A stretch of DNA of 64,000 nucleotides from contig NC_079211.1 of assembly GCF_029633865.1 (NCBI RefSeq), positions 63,843,002-63,907,001 on the forward strand. Direction: 5' to 3'. The DNA is from Lampris incognitus (taxonomy: Eukaryota; Chordata; Actinopteri; Lampriformes; Lampridae). Shown piece after piece: positions 46,561 through 58,010 of the stretch. Under the pieces are notes generated by a model. The model ran no database searches. It saw nothing but the letters and a program-made list of their open reading frames with translations, and was not told the DNA's origin. The first letter of the stretch is position 1. Every line of letters begins with the position of its first letter. The translations under genes and the position numbers were made by a program.

Positions 46561-47556
46561 GCGATTTTTACTGTTAATTACCAAGGTCGTCAAACAGATG
46601 TTGCTCTGAGTTCATGTTGAGTGTGGAGCTTTCTATGATCACACAAGACTAACATGAGAGTTCTTGTCTTCAGGGCTGGCTGAATACCATACACATCACC
46701 GCAGATGTTTAGTGACAATATAAACTTGTTCTTTTATCAGTTTCTAGTGTCAATTATTCTTTACTTAAGATATTACAAATATTATGTGGAAAAATGTCAC
46801 TGTCTAAACAAAGCTAGACGTTTTACTTTGTGGTCTGGTCTAAATTGATAAAAGGTCCAATTTACACCTTCACCCAACATGTTCTGATTCTGGTTCTGAT
46901 CCTGCAACATGTATCCAGACAGTATGTTGATGTGGTTTATCCACATTACATTCATTAAGCGTTGGTCTGTGGTAGCTGGATCAAAATCTTCTTGCACTCC
47001 CCCAGTGTCATCCTGCCCAACATGAACATCTTGCTTCTTCTCTCTGCTCCCCGACTGTTGGCGAGACAGTACAGTACAGTTACAGTACTGCAAATGCAAA
47101 TGTGGATTTTGATAAAAGGCATAAGTTTGGGGAGTGCCCTACGTCACCAAATGACACAAATGTCTGATTTTTGATATGGCTCTTCATTAGAAGAAACAGG
47201 AGGAAACCATTCACCTTTTCGTTAAAGAAAGACTGGATTCCTCCTCTTTTCTAGAAGATGGTTTAATAAATGGAGTCAAGGCACCTAGGTTGTCCTGAAT
47301 CTTACTCAGGAATGAAGGTGGGCCAAAGGCCACTCACTGATAAGTTAACATTTACTTGGTAGTGGTTTCAGAACAACCAGTTTTTGATTTTTACATGGTC
47401 CTCCACATCACAGCGGAAACACATTTTTCTGAACAACGTGGTCTGAGGGGAGGATGTAGACAAAGAGAATTAGACTGACCCCCGGGCCACTGCACTGTTT
47501 TTGAAAAGTCTTAGAAATATAAAATTTTATACAAAAAAAAATGTGTGTGATTTAAG
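46561..47556. other. Intronic sequence upstream of the last sorbs2 exon
   Basis: No gene. The acceptor of the last exon (TGTGTGATTTAAG) has a poor pyrimidine tract. Confidence 0.55.
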
Positions 47557-47618
47557 GTACATCCAGGAGGAGTAATTTCTTTGGGACATTTCCAGGCAAC
47601 TATGTCAGACGACTTTGA
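47557..47618 (+). CDS. sorbs2: sorbs2 last coding exon: SH3-3 end and C-terminus
   Basis: With the single base left from the previous exon, the frame reads GTSRRSNFFGTFPGNYVRRL and then TGA (47616-47618). FGTFPGNYV is the conserved 3-10 helix and last strand of the SH3 fold (PxxY-type ALYDY-partner residues P and Y). The short RRL end matches SORBS2-type C-termini. The reading is only 62 bases, too short to stand out as an open frame, but phase and motif make it firm. Confidence 0.92.
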
Positions 47619-48652
47619 CGTGTGACCCCATCCAACAGCGCATCGATCTTGCTGGCCGGAAGTCTGGATGGATTACTCAAGACGGCTTGTTGACTTTTAC
47701 TGAAAAACTATCAGACAGCCTCACCCAGGGACTTTTTTTTTTTTGGTGTGCGCGCATGCAAGTTAGGGTCACACTTTGTGACAGGTCCATGTTGCCTTCT
47801 GGATTTATTCAGAGGTATCTATTGTCTTCACTGAATTACTTGACAACATTTCTTTGAGGGGTTCATGAGTCAGTATGAAGAACCGGAGAAGATCATCTGT
47901 GAAGATGCCTCTGTAAGCTATGCCAGCAGGACTGTTTTAATGCACAAGTCTGACTCACAAGAAGTAGGCTGTGGATATCAGCAGTTCTCCTCCCCTTCCA
48001 CTATTTTCATATGACGTTTTCAAAGTCCCCGTCGCTTGCATCCTTGGCTTAGTGCAGCGCAGTACGGTTGTGTCTTGTTTAAAGAAACACAAACAAGCGT
48101 TTTTGCTCCCTATACCAGAATGATCCCGATACCAGAATGCCCATGGGTTCAGCCAGACCTGGCTCCAGTGCTGGCACAGCACTAAGACCAAGTGTGGAGA
48201 TGGTCTTGGTCTTGGCTATGTGAGACTAGATAAGCAGAAACACAACTGTAATGTAGATGACTTACAAAAGTGATAATTTGCTTTATGAATATTTCAGAAT
48301 GTTGTGTGACAATGTGATTCACTTTAATTAAACTCCTGCCCAAACCTTAAATGTGTGGGTGTGTGTGTGCATGTGTGGTTCAACAATCAACACAACCAGC
48401 CAGTTTTCGTCTGCAGCAGCCGATGATGTTCCATCAAGCAGGTCACAGCAGAACTGTTCCCACCTCACGCAGAGTTCTGCTTGGAGCCAATCCGCTTCAC
48501 AGCAGCTGCATTTTAAACTGTGGGTGATTCTTCCACAAGTTCTGACAAATCTGGACTTCAGCTCTGCGCTCTTACATAACAGTAAGCTGATGACATACTG
48601 GGGACCACACCGGTCCTCACGCTGTGCTCACACCTGGGCGACAACAAGACAC
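47619..48652 (+). other. sorbs2 3' UTR and downstream sequence
   Basis: The sequence after the stop is presumably 3' UTR. No well-placed AATAAA was located with confidence, so the transcript end is unknown. I see no other gene here. Confidence 0.45.
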
Positions 48653-49032
48653 AAAGAGCAAGTCTCTGGTCTCTGGAAGTCTCTGGCCTCTGGAAGTCTC
48701 TGGCCTCTGGAAGTCTACGGCCTCTGGAAGTCTCTGGCCTCTGGAAGTCTGGTCTCTGGAAGTCTCTGGCCTCTGGAAGTCTCTGGTCTCTGGAAGTCTC
48801 TGGCCTCTGGAAGTCTCTGGTCTCTGGAAGTCTATGGTCTCTGGAAGTCTCTGGCCTCTGGAAGTCTCTGGTCTCTGGAAGTCTCTGGCCTCTGGAAGTC
48901 TCTGGTCTCTGGAAGTCTATGGTCTCTGGAAGTCTCTGGTCTCTGGAAGTCTCTGGCCTCTGGAAGTCTCTGGTCTCTGGAAGTCTCTGGTCTCTAGAAG
49001 TCTCTGGCCTCTGGAAGTCTCTGGTCTCTGGC
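48653..49032. repeat. 17-bp minisatellite, about 22 copies
   Basis: The units are TCTCTGGCCTCTGGAAG or TCTCTGGTCTCTGGAAG. Open frames on both strands (SGLWKSLVSGSLWPLEV type and ETRDFQRPETS type) follow from the repeat and are not genes. Confidence 0.95.
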
Positions 49033-51003
49033 CTCCACCGAGTAACATGCTGCGATGAGTCGGCAGGCAAAAAAAAGAAGAAAAAGTTGAGGAATATTCA
49101 ACTTTATGCAAATGAGCAGCGACAGAGTCGAGCGCCGTCCACCAGGACGCAGATGTGTTCCTCTTATATTATTTCGCTGTGAAACTTTTCTTAAGCTTCA
49201 GTTCCTATATGGGCGTTGGCATGATAAGGCAAACACAAATCAGGCCGCCCACAACCAAACACGTCTGAACACGACTGTGAAGGTCTTCAGCACCTCTCTT
49301 GCATTGGTGAGTGTTGCAGCGAGTAGTATTTATTGGTTTATCATTTTATTTATTTATCTATTTATTTTGAACATTGATGCCTCTCCTGTCAATATATTTG
49401 TAGCCCACTTCCTTAAAACTATGTAAGCACCAAATGGAACAAAGTGGCTGCCAGTGGGCGCCCGGTGAGTCCAGGTCCTGGACTGGGACCAGCACCTATT
49501 CATTGGCTCTGGCACCTCCTTTGTCACTATTAAAATCTGTAAATACATTTAGTGTAATATTTAATGTTGTCTGTATTGTCACTCTATTATTTCCCATTGA
49601 ATTTACACATAAATCGCGTGTTTGCCTATAGAGCCCTTATCGCGTGACGTAAAAGCTGTGTTGTAAACAAGATGCGCGCGCACAACGTGTGGCAAAACAT
49701 GGCGGACAAACAACGTGCGAATCTATTAAAGACCCGGATGAAAGCGCGTAAAACTTAAAGTTACACGGAGAAAAGTTAGAAATCTGAGGACATGTTGAAG
49801 GTCTAAACAAGGGAGACAGGAAGCGTTACGAGTCCAAACTCACGCTGACCACCGGAACACACACACACAAGTAACACCTCACAGACACACACACCAAGTA
49901 ACACCTCATAGACACACCAAGTATATTTACCAAAGAACCAATGACGCATACAAGACGTTAGAAGCGTACGATGTCTTTGTTGGTGGACATGTCCAAGACT
50001 GCTTTCACCATCCGTTATCGAAGGAAAACAAGTTTTCTTCATCAAATCAAAGGTAAGCTCTCGTACATGTGCTAGATTACACAAAGGATAGAAAAATATC
50101 ACCAATCGTCCTTAAAATATCTTAGGCCAAACAAAATCGTACATTGGGATAATCATGGTCTTTTAATAAGAAACTCTTTGTAAGGAACAAAACCCAGACC
50201 CACAAAATGAAGTACAGGGAAACTGATTGCTGAGAAGAAACTTGAGTCCGGGGGGGGGGGATGATTTAAGAATCTGTTTTATTTAGCTGAAGAAATCCGG
50301 AGCATATTCTCACCTATTATTGTACTTTATTAGTCGGTATTGCGGTAATGTACCAAAAGAGGAATGGGTTTCCATAAACTTTGCAGAACCTTCATAAACT
50401 GTCATATACTTGGGCCAGCAGTGTTCAGCCAGCACCAATCAGCAGCGTTGACTTTCCAAGGCCAAAACAGACACGCACTCCCCAAGTCTGCTAAAGAGAT
50501 ACCCCAAACCGCATGACACTGATCCATCATCTGGCAATCATCCTATTTCTCATGAGACCTTCAAAGAAAACCTATCCCAATGCAGCAGTATTTACAAGTT
50601 TAGCTGTATCATTGTTTAAAGAGGGTTTGAAGGAAAGCAACACAGTTAATTAAATCCACTGGTGGAATCCTGTCTGATGCTGAAAGACGTTGAAACAGAC
50701 AGTAACACAGCGACCTGAATTTGGCCCAATGATTGCTTGTGACAGTGAATTTTGTACCACAGAATGGATTCACTACCCCTTTGTTAATATTACAAGGGCT
50801 CCAAAAGGAAAATTATACTGTAATAACTATAGAAAGTCTAAAAATAAAAAATGAACAATGTAAAGAGTTATGCTTATTCACTCAAAGCATTATGCTCATT
50901 TACAAGTGTAGATAATTGAGATCATCACCAACCAGTCTTTTTTTCACCTCATTGCAGACTCTATTTTTTATGTTAAGCTCTACTTTCCCATTCTTGGTTA
51001 GTA
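49033..51003. other. Non-coding stretch
   Basis: No gene is supported. A CG-rich island-like patch with ATGCGCGCGC and AAACATGGCGG lies at 49635-49760 and could be a promoter or first exon, but no motif fixes it. A short CACAC run is at 49858-49915. Confidence 0.4.
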
Positions 51004-52030
51004 GACTTTATTCATCTTCAGCCGCTTCTCCGGGGTGGGGTCGTGGGTGCAGCAAGCTAAATAGGGCACTCCAGGCGCCCCTCTCCCAAGCAACGCCCTC
51101 CAGCTCCTCCTGGTGGATTCCAAGGCGTTCCCAGGCCAGATTGGACATGTAGTCCCTCCGGTGAGCTCTGGGTCTACCCCGGGGTCTCCTCCCAGTTGCC
51201 CGGTAAACCTCCAAAGGAAGGTGCCCAGGAGGCATCCTAATCAGATGTCCGAACCACCTCAACTGGCTCCTTTCGATGCGACGGAGCAGCGGCTCTACTC
51301 CGAGCTCCCTTCGGATATCCGAGCTCCTCACCCTATCTCTAAGGCTGAGCCCAGACACCCTACGGAGGAAACTCACTTCAGCCGCTTGTATCCGCGATCT
51401 CACCCTTTCGGTCACCACCCAAAGCTCATGACCATAGGTGAGGGTTGGAACCAAGACTGACTGGTAAATTGAGAGCTTTGTCTTCCGGCTCAGCTCCCTC
51501 TTCACCACAACGGTCCGGTACAACGTCCGCATTACTGCTGATGCTGCACCAATCCTCCTGTCAATCTCCCGCTCCATCCTACCCTCACTCGTGAACAAGA
51601 CCCCGAGATACTTGAACTCCTTCACTTGAGGCATCAACTCATCCCCAACCCGGAAGGAGCAATCCACCATTTTCTGACAGAGAACCATGGCCTCAGAGTT
51701 GGAGGTGCTGACTCTCATCCCGGCCATTTCACACTAAACTGCAAACCGCCCTAGTGCGCGCTGGAGGTCGCGCTCTGATGAAGCCAACAAAACCACATCA
51801 TCTGCAAAGAGCAGAGATGCAATTCTGAGGTTCCCAAAATGAACACACTCCTCACCTTGGCTGCGCCTTGAGATCCTGTCCATGAATATCACAAACAGAA
51901 TCGGAGACAAGGGACAACCTGGGCGGAGTCCGACACCCACCGAAAACGTATTTGACTTTGTGCCGAGAATGCGGACACAGTTCTCATTTTGGTTATACAA
52001 GGACCGGATGTAGCCTTTAATGGTAACATT
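51004..52030 (-). pseudogene. Rex3/RTE LINE, longest copy in the window
   Basis: Minus strand: PLSPILFVIFMDRISRRSQG and SLLFADDVVLLASSERDLQR (catalytic FADD) in the upstream block (51734-52030). A stop follows, and then a 239-codon frame (51008-51727): SNSEAMVLCQKMVDCSFRVG, FKYLGVLFTSEGRMEREIDR, LTYGHELWVVTERVRSRIQA, RSQLRWFGHLIRMPPGHLPL and the C-terminal WERLGIHQEELEGVAWERGA. A 3' tail with GAAGATGAATAAA-like sequence ends at about 51004. It lacks the endonuclease and first half of the RT (5' truncation near 52030). Confidence 0.88.
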
Positions 52031-52348
52031 AAATCCAAACTTTGTTTTCTTTTTGACAATCTTGCAACGTACAACTATTTGAATTGATTGATGATGAACC
52101 CTAATTGGAACACGCATTTTCATTCTTGATTCTCCATAAGCCTTCCGTACATTAACACTTTTCTTGCCTAAGAATTTGTAGGAAATTCGTTAGAATTCTT
52201 GTTCCATAATTATCGCAGGCTTTCATACTGCTCATTAATTCTTATCTGCATTTGGATAATTCTTAAGAATTCGTTGATGCTAATGTACACAAGACATGTA
52301 TTGTTCTTAAACATCATACACCTTATTTATTTGAAAGCCCTTAATATT
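52031..52348. other. AT-rich spacer
   Basis: No gene. It ends with AGGT (52349-52352), the target-site duplication of the LTR element that follows. Confidence 0.6.
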
Positions 52349-52352
52349 AGGT

Positions 52353-53668
52353 TGTGGCGGACACTAGGGGCTATGCCTCTCACCCAGCAGGACTGCGAGC
52401 TGGGGGCGTGGTTTACGTTCCCGGGCTCGCCGGTGCAGGGTTGTTCCTGCTGCAGTTGGTTTTTGGAGTTGAGGAATAAACATCAAACTCGCCTTGGTCT
52501 CCTGTGTTTTTCCTCATTCCTGCCACATTGGTGACCCCGACGTGATCCAATGTGGCAGGAATGAGGAAAAACACAGGAGACCAAGGCGAGTTTGATGTTT
52601 ATTCCTCAACTCCAAAAACCAACTGCAGCAGGAACAACCCTGCACCGGCGAGCCCGGGAACGTAAACCACGCCCCCAGCTCACAGTCCTGCTGGGTGAGA
52701 GGCATATCCCCTAGTGTCCGCCACACAGCCCCCCAACACCCAGAAGGGACTCCTGGAAAGAAAATTAGTGTCTCACTGGAGGCTTAAGCAGCCTGCCATA
52801 ACGGCTGCGCCGTCCCTCAGCCGAAACAGTGGGTGAAACACAGTCCAAAGCCGGCTGAGAAGCAGAACGCTGAACCCGTGAAGACACTGCCGGGGTCCTG
52901 GAAGGAGGACGACCCCGACGGGGAACCTGGTGCTCGGTCAGCCGCTCCGCGTCCCTGGGGAATTTTTGCCTGGGAGTTCCGCTCCTCGACCCCGTCCGGC
53001 CGTTTATCCTTTTTTGCCCGACAGCACTCGGGTTCCAGGCCCCGTTCACCACTGTTTTCCGCGGTCATTCGTGCCTGCGGAGCTCATGTCGGCTCGTTTT
53101 GTTTTTGTACGGCATGATGCTCACCGCTTGCCCCTCCAACCCCCATACGATGGCCCATTTCGGGTTCTTGAGACGGGTCCTAAGGGTTTTGTGCTAGATA
53201 TGGGTGGAAGTAGGGAGCGTGTCACGCTTGATAGGCTTAAACCGGCGCACAGGGTGGCAGGCGAAGTTGTGTTTCCGGCCCAGGTTCCCCGTCGGGGTCG
53301 TCCTCCTTCCAGGACCCCGGCAGTGTCTTCACGGGTTCAGCGTTCTGCTTCTCAGCCGGCTTTGGACTGTGTTTCACCTACTGTCTCGTCTGAGGGACGG
53401 CGCGGCCGTTATGGCAGGCTGCTTAAGCCTCCAGTGAGACACTAATTTTCTTTCCAGGAGTCCCTTCTGGGTGTTCGGGGGGGGGGGGGGCTGTGTGGCG
53501 GACACTAGGGGCTATGCCTCTCACCCAGCAGGACTGTGAGCTGGGGGCGTGGTTTACGTTCCCGGGCTCGCCGGTGCAGGGTTGTTCCTGCTGCAGTTGG
53601 TTTTTGGAGTTGAGGAATAAGCATCAAACTCGCCTTGGTCTCCTGTGTCTTTCCTCATTCCTGCCACA
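52353..53668 (+). mobile_element. Gypsy-type LTR element with three LTRs in palindromic arrangement
   Basis: Three 175-bp LTRs (TGTGGCGGACACTAGGGG...CTGCCACA) lie at 52353-52527 (+), 52551-52725 (-) and 53494-53668 (+). After the first LTR comes a primer-binding-like TTGGTGACCCCGACGTGATC. Then the inverted LTR begins, joined to inverted 3' internal sequence (52726-about 52930). The plus-strand integrase C-terminus (about 52930-53445), a polypurine G-run and the last LTR follow. The flanks are AGGT on both sides (52349-52352; 53669-53672), a 4-bp target-site duplication. Confidence 0.88.
52930..53445 (+). pseudogene. Gypsy integrase C-terminal fragment
   Basis: The plus-strand reading includes MSARFVFVRHDAHRLPLQPP, YDGPFRVLETGPKGFVLDMG and RERVTLDRLKPAH, a typical Gypsy integrase C-terminal (SH3-like) domain, followed by a Pro/Arg-rich tail (PRRGRPPSRTPAVSSRVQRS) up to the stop at 53443-53445, 48 bases before the LTR. 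No Gag, protease, RT or integrase core remains. Confidence 0.8.
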
Positions 53669-54010
53669 AGGTGCAGACACGTAGCCAGGTAGGTGGTTTT
53701 CGTGTCTGAACCCCCCCCCCCCCGAAACCCCACGGCCCGTCTGAAATGGCACCAATAATTATTTAGTTATCGTTTTGATTATTTGTCACCGCCCCTCTAG
53801 CCTACTCATACACTGCATCTATCGTGACTGACAGGCGTTAAACCTGTCAGTTAATTTGTTTCCAAACATGATGTATCTTATTGGTGTGTTTCGTAGAACA
53901 AATAAAATCACAGGCTTTTGATTGGCTCAGTGGTCTGACGAGTCAGCCAAGCAACCTGCCACTGGTTATGCTAGCTAAATGGTCGATCTATAGTTTGCTT
54001 TTCAAAAGCA

Positions 54011-54717
54011 ATGGAGCCGCCGAAAGCTACCTGTAAATCAGGCAAGAGCAGTAAAGGTAATACTTGTAAAATCAGTGATTTTTTTGTTTCAACGTGTCCC
54101 GACTCAAAAAAGAAAAACAAGAACATTACAGATGATCTGGTCACTAACGTTACCGATTTTCCGGAGCAAGTGTTAGCAGACCCACTGGCTCCGTCTCCGA
54201 GGAGGAGGGCAGAGTTAGCAGACCCGCCGTCCTCTACCTCGGAAACGTTTTCACACGACTTTGTGGATTATATTGGTGGGAAAATATCAGACGAACAGAG
54301 AAGAGAAATATACTCACTGGACTCGACGGCCAATATCGGACAAACATTCCCTACAAAACTAGGAGGTAAACTACGTTTCCAACGTCATTGGATTGACCAG
54401 TTTAGCTGGCTACTATACTCAACAAGGTCCGACGGTTGTTTTTGTAAGCACTGTGTTGCGTTTGCAGTCGAGCATGTGGGCAAGGGAGGGCACAGAAAAG
54501 CTGCCACGCTAATTAATGTCCACTTCTCAGACTGGAAACATGCTTTAGAGACGTTCAAAGACCATGCACAAAAGGCATATCACAAGGATGCATGTTTGAA
54601 AGCGTACACTTTCCAAATGGTTCTCAACAATAAAATGGATGCAATTTCACTGAGGCTAGATTCAGAGAGAAAAAAGCGAGTCCAAGAAAACAGAGAAAAA
54701 CTCAAAAGCATCATTGC
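54011..54717 (+). pseudogene. hAT transposase N-terminus with TTF-type zinc finger, cut by a Gypsy insertion
   Basis: From ATG at 54011 the frame encodes a Ser/Lys-rich start (MEPPKATCKSGKSSKGNTCK), then IGQTFPTKLGGKLRFQRHWI and SDGCFCKHCVAFA, a TTF-type zinc finger found in hAT transposases related to ZMYM-type and KIAA1586-like proteins. The frame is open up to the insertion point at 54717; codons beyond that (to 54901) belong to the LTR. On the far side (60719-60745) the same frame continues for nine codons and meets ATAAG|GTAAGA, a likely splice donor. The catalytic and dimerisation regions are absent. Confidence 0.85.
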
Positions 54718-55372
54718 TGTTATGCTCGCGCACCAGAACCTGACCCGTGTGGCGAAACCCAAGACAGACAGACACGAGATGACTTCTAAGTCTACAAAGG
54801 GGGGTTTTATTGTGGGAGGGAAATGTATGGTGAAAAAAGGCGTTCTGTTAGTGGGATGTGTGACTAAACTATGTGTGGTGTCCCGTGGTTTGCGTGTATA
54901 ACTATGTGAGTGTTTTTAGCCAATGTGTGGTGCGGTATGTAAATGACCAGGAGGTGTTGAAGAAATGTGCGTGCACCTGGCGAGAAAGTCCAGTCCGTGA
55001 TCCAAGAGGGGTTGTCCGAGGAAGTCCAGGTCCGAGATCCGGGAAGTCGAGTCCGAAAGGAGGGGTCCAGGTAGAGGGACAAGGGGGGAGATCGCAGGAG
55101 AGGTCCGGGGAGAAACGTGAAGGTCGCTGGGGACGAGGGAGACGCGGAAATCGCGGAGGGAGAGTCTTGGGAGGAAACAGAGACACGAAGATAAGACACG
55201 GGAATAAACAGAAAGCAAGGAACGCTGGAGGGCTTATCAGAACTTCACCGCAGGGTTCAGTACGTCGAAGCACTGAGAGACGTTCTGGGAGGCTTTTTGT
55301 AGAAGGCTGCCTGATTGCCACAGGTGTGCCTGATGGATGATGGCAAACACCTGGTGCAGTGCAGCGCTCGTC

Positions 55373-56218
55373 TCAGAGCGCGAGCCGAGCGCTCGGATGT
55401 TTCCGGCACGTCCGAGCTGGGGGAGTGGCTTGAACGTGCCGGGGAGGCAGCTCGGGGCGGTGTAACCACAACAGGACCCCCCCCCTCCTACGGGAGACAC
55501 CGAGCGACCGTCCGATGGCGTTGGGGTGGGCCCGATATAACTCCTCCAGGAGTGCAGGGTCGGCCAGGTAGGACCGGGGAACCCAGCTGCGGTCCTCGGG
55601 CCCATAGCCAACCCAGTCCACCAGGTATTGGTACCCACGCCCCCGGCGGCGTACGGCGAGCAGCTGGTCGACATCCCAGACCATGTCACCACCGTCGAGG
55701 ACCCTGGGGGGTGGAGGAGCTTGGACAGGGGGCTGGTGGCTACCGGTTTGAGGCGCGAGACATGGAAGACGGGATGGATCTTGAGTGAGGTAGGGAGATG
55801 GAGACGCACCGCCGAAGGGTTGACGATGCGGTCGATGGTGTAGGGACCGACGTAGCGGGGAGCCAGCTTCCGGTTGAGGGTAGGGAGGGGCAGGTCCCGG
55901 GCCAGGAGCCATACCCTCTGGCCAGGTCGATAAGCTGGGGCCGGCACTCTCCGCCGGTTGGCGCTGCGCCGGGCCCGCTCTGTAGCTCGCAACATAGCGG
56001 CCCGGGCGGTCTTCCAAATGCGCCGGCATCGGCGGAGATGGGCCCTCTTGGACGGGACCGCTACCTCCAACTCCTGATGGGGGAACAGAGGGGGTTGATA
56101 GCCCAGGGAACACTCGAAGGGGGACAAACCGGTAGCCGAACTCTCCATGGAGTTGAGCGAGTACTCCACCCAGGGCAGGTACTTGCTCCAGGAGGCGGGG
56201 TTGCTGGTGGTAACGCAA
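55373..56218 (-). pseudogene. Chromodomain end of the Gypsy polyprotein
   Basis: In a different frame from the integrase core, [40 protein letters not shown] and [10 protein letters not shown] give a chromodomain, the module that directs chromoviral integrase to chromatin. Its aromatic cage candidates (Y, W, W) are present. A frame shift between the integrase C-terminus (near 55760) and this module would have to be bypassed for expression. Confidence 0.85.
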
Positions 56219-56748
56219 CGCAAAGCCGCCTCCAGGGCTTGATTGGCCCGCTCTGCCTGCCCATTGGTCTGGGGGTGATACCCGGAGGAGAGGCTGACCG
56301 TGGCCCCAATCCCCTTACAGAAGGCCTGCCATACCTTCGAAGTGAACTGGGGACCACGGTCAGAGACAATGTCCAGGGGAATCCCATGAGGTCGGACGAC
56401 GTGGGAGACGAGAAGGTCCGCCATCTCGGCTGCAGAGGGGAGTTTGGTGAGGGCAACAAAATGGACGGCCTTGGAAAACCGGTCGACAATGGTCAGGATG
56501 GTGTCATTGCCTTGGGACACGGGGAGGCCAGTTACAAAGTCCAAGGCAATGTGGGACCAAGGTCGGCCGGGGACAGGAAGGGGGCGCAGGAGACCTGCTG
56601 GAGAGCCTTGCTGCGGGCGCAGGTGGTGCAGGCTGCCACGAACTCTCTGGTGTCTGCCTCCATGGTGGGCCACCAGAAACCCCTGCGGATGAAGGCCGCC
56701 GTTCGGTAGACACCGGGGTGGCAGGCAAGATGGCTGGAGTGGCCCCAC
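55790..56748 (-). pseudogene. Gypsy integrase core and C-terminal region
   Basis: [20 protein letters not shown] holds the first Asp, [20 protein letters not shown] the second, and [20 protein letters not shown] the Glu of the DDE triad. Downstream are [20 protein letters not shown] and the SH3-like C-terminal segment [40 protein letters not shown]. The triad is intact. The frame is shifted relative to the RT block near 56540-56740. Confidence 0.9.
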
Positions 56749-58010
56749 TCCAGCACCTGGGGCCGGACAGAGGGAGGCACAAATAGCTGGTTCCGGGGTC
56801 CATTGCCTGGGTCGGGATGGGCGCGCTGGGCCCTTCTCACCACTGATTCGATGGCCCAGGTGACGGCGCCCACTACCCGGGCCGGGGGAAGGATGGTGTC
56901 TGGGGCGTCAGGGGACCCCTCGGGAAACAGACGGGAGAGGGCGTCTGCCCTGACGTTCTTGGTGCCCGGGTGGTAGGTGAGGGTGAAGTCGAACCGGCTG
57001 AAGAAGAGAGCCCAGCGCGCCTGCCTGGGGTTGAGCCTCTTAGCCGTCCGTACGTAGGTCAGGTTTTTGTGATCGGACCATACGATGAACGGCTGCCCTG
57101 CTCCCTCCAGCCAGTGTCTCCACTCCTCTAGGGCGGCGTGGACGGCCAGCAACTCCCTGTTGCCGATGTCATAATTCTTCTCCGCAGGACTGAAACGCCG
57201 GGAGAAGAAGGCGCACGGGTGGATCTTCTGGTCCTCCTCCGACCGCTGGGAGAGGACGGCTCCGATGCCCGTGTCCGATGCGTCCACCTCCACGATGAAC
57301 TGTCTGCACGGGTCCGGGTGGGCGAGCACCGGAGCCGTTGTGAACAGCCTCTTCAGGGCCAAGAAGGCGGCTTCCGCCTCCGAGGTCCAGGAGAAGGGGC
57401 GGAGGTTGGAGGTGAGTGCAGTGAGGGGGGCGGCCACACGGCTGAACCCCCTGATGAAGCGCCGGTAGAAGTTTGCAAACCCCAGGAAGCGCTGGAGTTG
57501 CGTCCTGTTGGTGGGCCGTGCCCACTCCTCCACCGCTCGGGTCTTCCTGGGGTCAGTGCGGACGAGCCCCTTCTCCACGATGTGGCCAAGGAACTCCACG
57601 GAGGCGGAGTGGAACACGCACTTCTCGGCTTTCACGAAGAGCCTGTTCTCCAGCAGCCGTTGGAGGACCAGGCGGATATGCTGGTGGTGTTCCTCAGTCC
57701 TGGAGAACACGAGTATGTCATCCAGGTACACCACCGCGAACGTGTTCAGCATGTCCCGGAGCACGTCGTTGACCAATGCCTGGAAGACGGCCGGGGCGTT
57801 GGTGAGGCCGAAGGGCATAACGAGGTACTCGAAATGCCCCAGGTGGGTGTTGAAGGCCGTCTTCCATTCATCCCCTTCCCGGATGCGCACCAGGTGGTAC
57901 GCGCTGCGCAGGTCCAGCTTCGTGAACACCGTGGCGTGAGTGAGTGGCTCGAACGTGGAACTCATAAGGGGGAGTGGGTATTTATTTTTCACCGTGATAT
58001 TATTTAACAT
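56532..58010 (-). CDS. Gypsy RT, RNase H and integrase zinc domain, 492 open codons
   Basis: [22 protein letters not shown] (Asp), [40 protein letters not shown] (YLDD), then the connection [20 protein letters not shown]. RNase [21 protein letters not shown] (Asp), [20 protein letters not shown] (Glu) and [13 protein letters not shown] (Asp). A short tether and the zinc-binding [20 protein letters not shown] and CTTCARSK follow. All catalytic residues expected for RT and RNase H are visible. The first RT motifs lie upstream in another frame (58010-58180). Confidence 0.93.
   Translation of the reverse strand: MLNNITVKNKYPLPLMSSTFEPLTHATVFTKLDLRSAYHLVRIREGDEWKTAFNTHLGHFEYLVMPFGLTNAPAVFQALVNDVLRDMLNTFAVVYLDDILVFSRTEEHHQHIRLVLQRLLENRLFVKAEKCVFHSASVEFLGHIVEKGLVRTDPRKTRAVEEWARPTNRTQLQRFLGFANFYRRFIRGFSRVAAPLTALTSNLRPFSWTSEAEAAFLALKRLFTTAPVLAHPDPCRQFIVEVDASDTGIGAVLSQRSEEDQKIHPCAFFSRRFSPAEKNYDIGNRELLAVHAALEEWRHWLEGAGQPFIVWSDHKNLTYVRTAKRLNPRQARWALFFSRFDFTLTYHPGTKNVRADALSRLFPEGSPDAPDTILPPARVVGAVTWAIESVVRRAQRAHPDPGNGPRNQLFVPPSVRPQVLEWGHSSHLACHPGVYRTAAFIRRGFWWPTMEADTREFVAACTTCARSKALQQVSCAPFLSPADLGPTLPWTL

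Noticed and set aside
48353..49070. 214- and 170-codon frames
   Set aside because: They are products of the 17-bp repeat at 48653-49032 and overlap on both strands.
54718..54901. C-terminal end of the 296-codon hAT frame
   Set aside because: These codons are LTR sequence of the inserted Gypsy element, as the ATTGC target-site duplication shows.
57138..58007. 289-codon plus-strand frame, and another at 55798-56709
   Set aside because: They are antisense shadows of the GC-rich Gypsy RT and integrase frames, with no domains.
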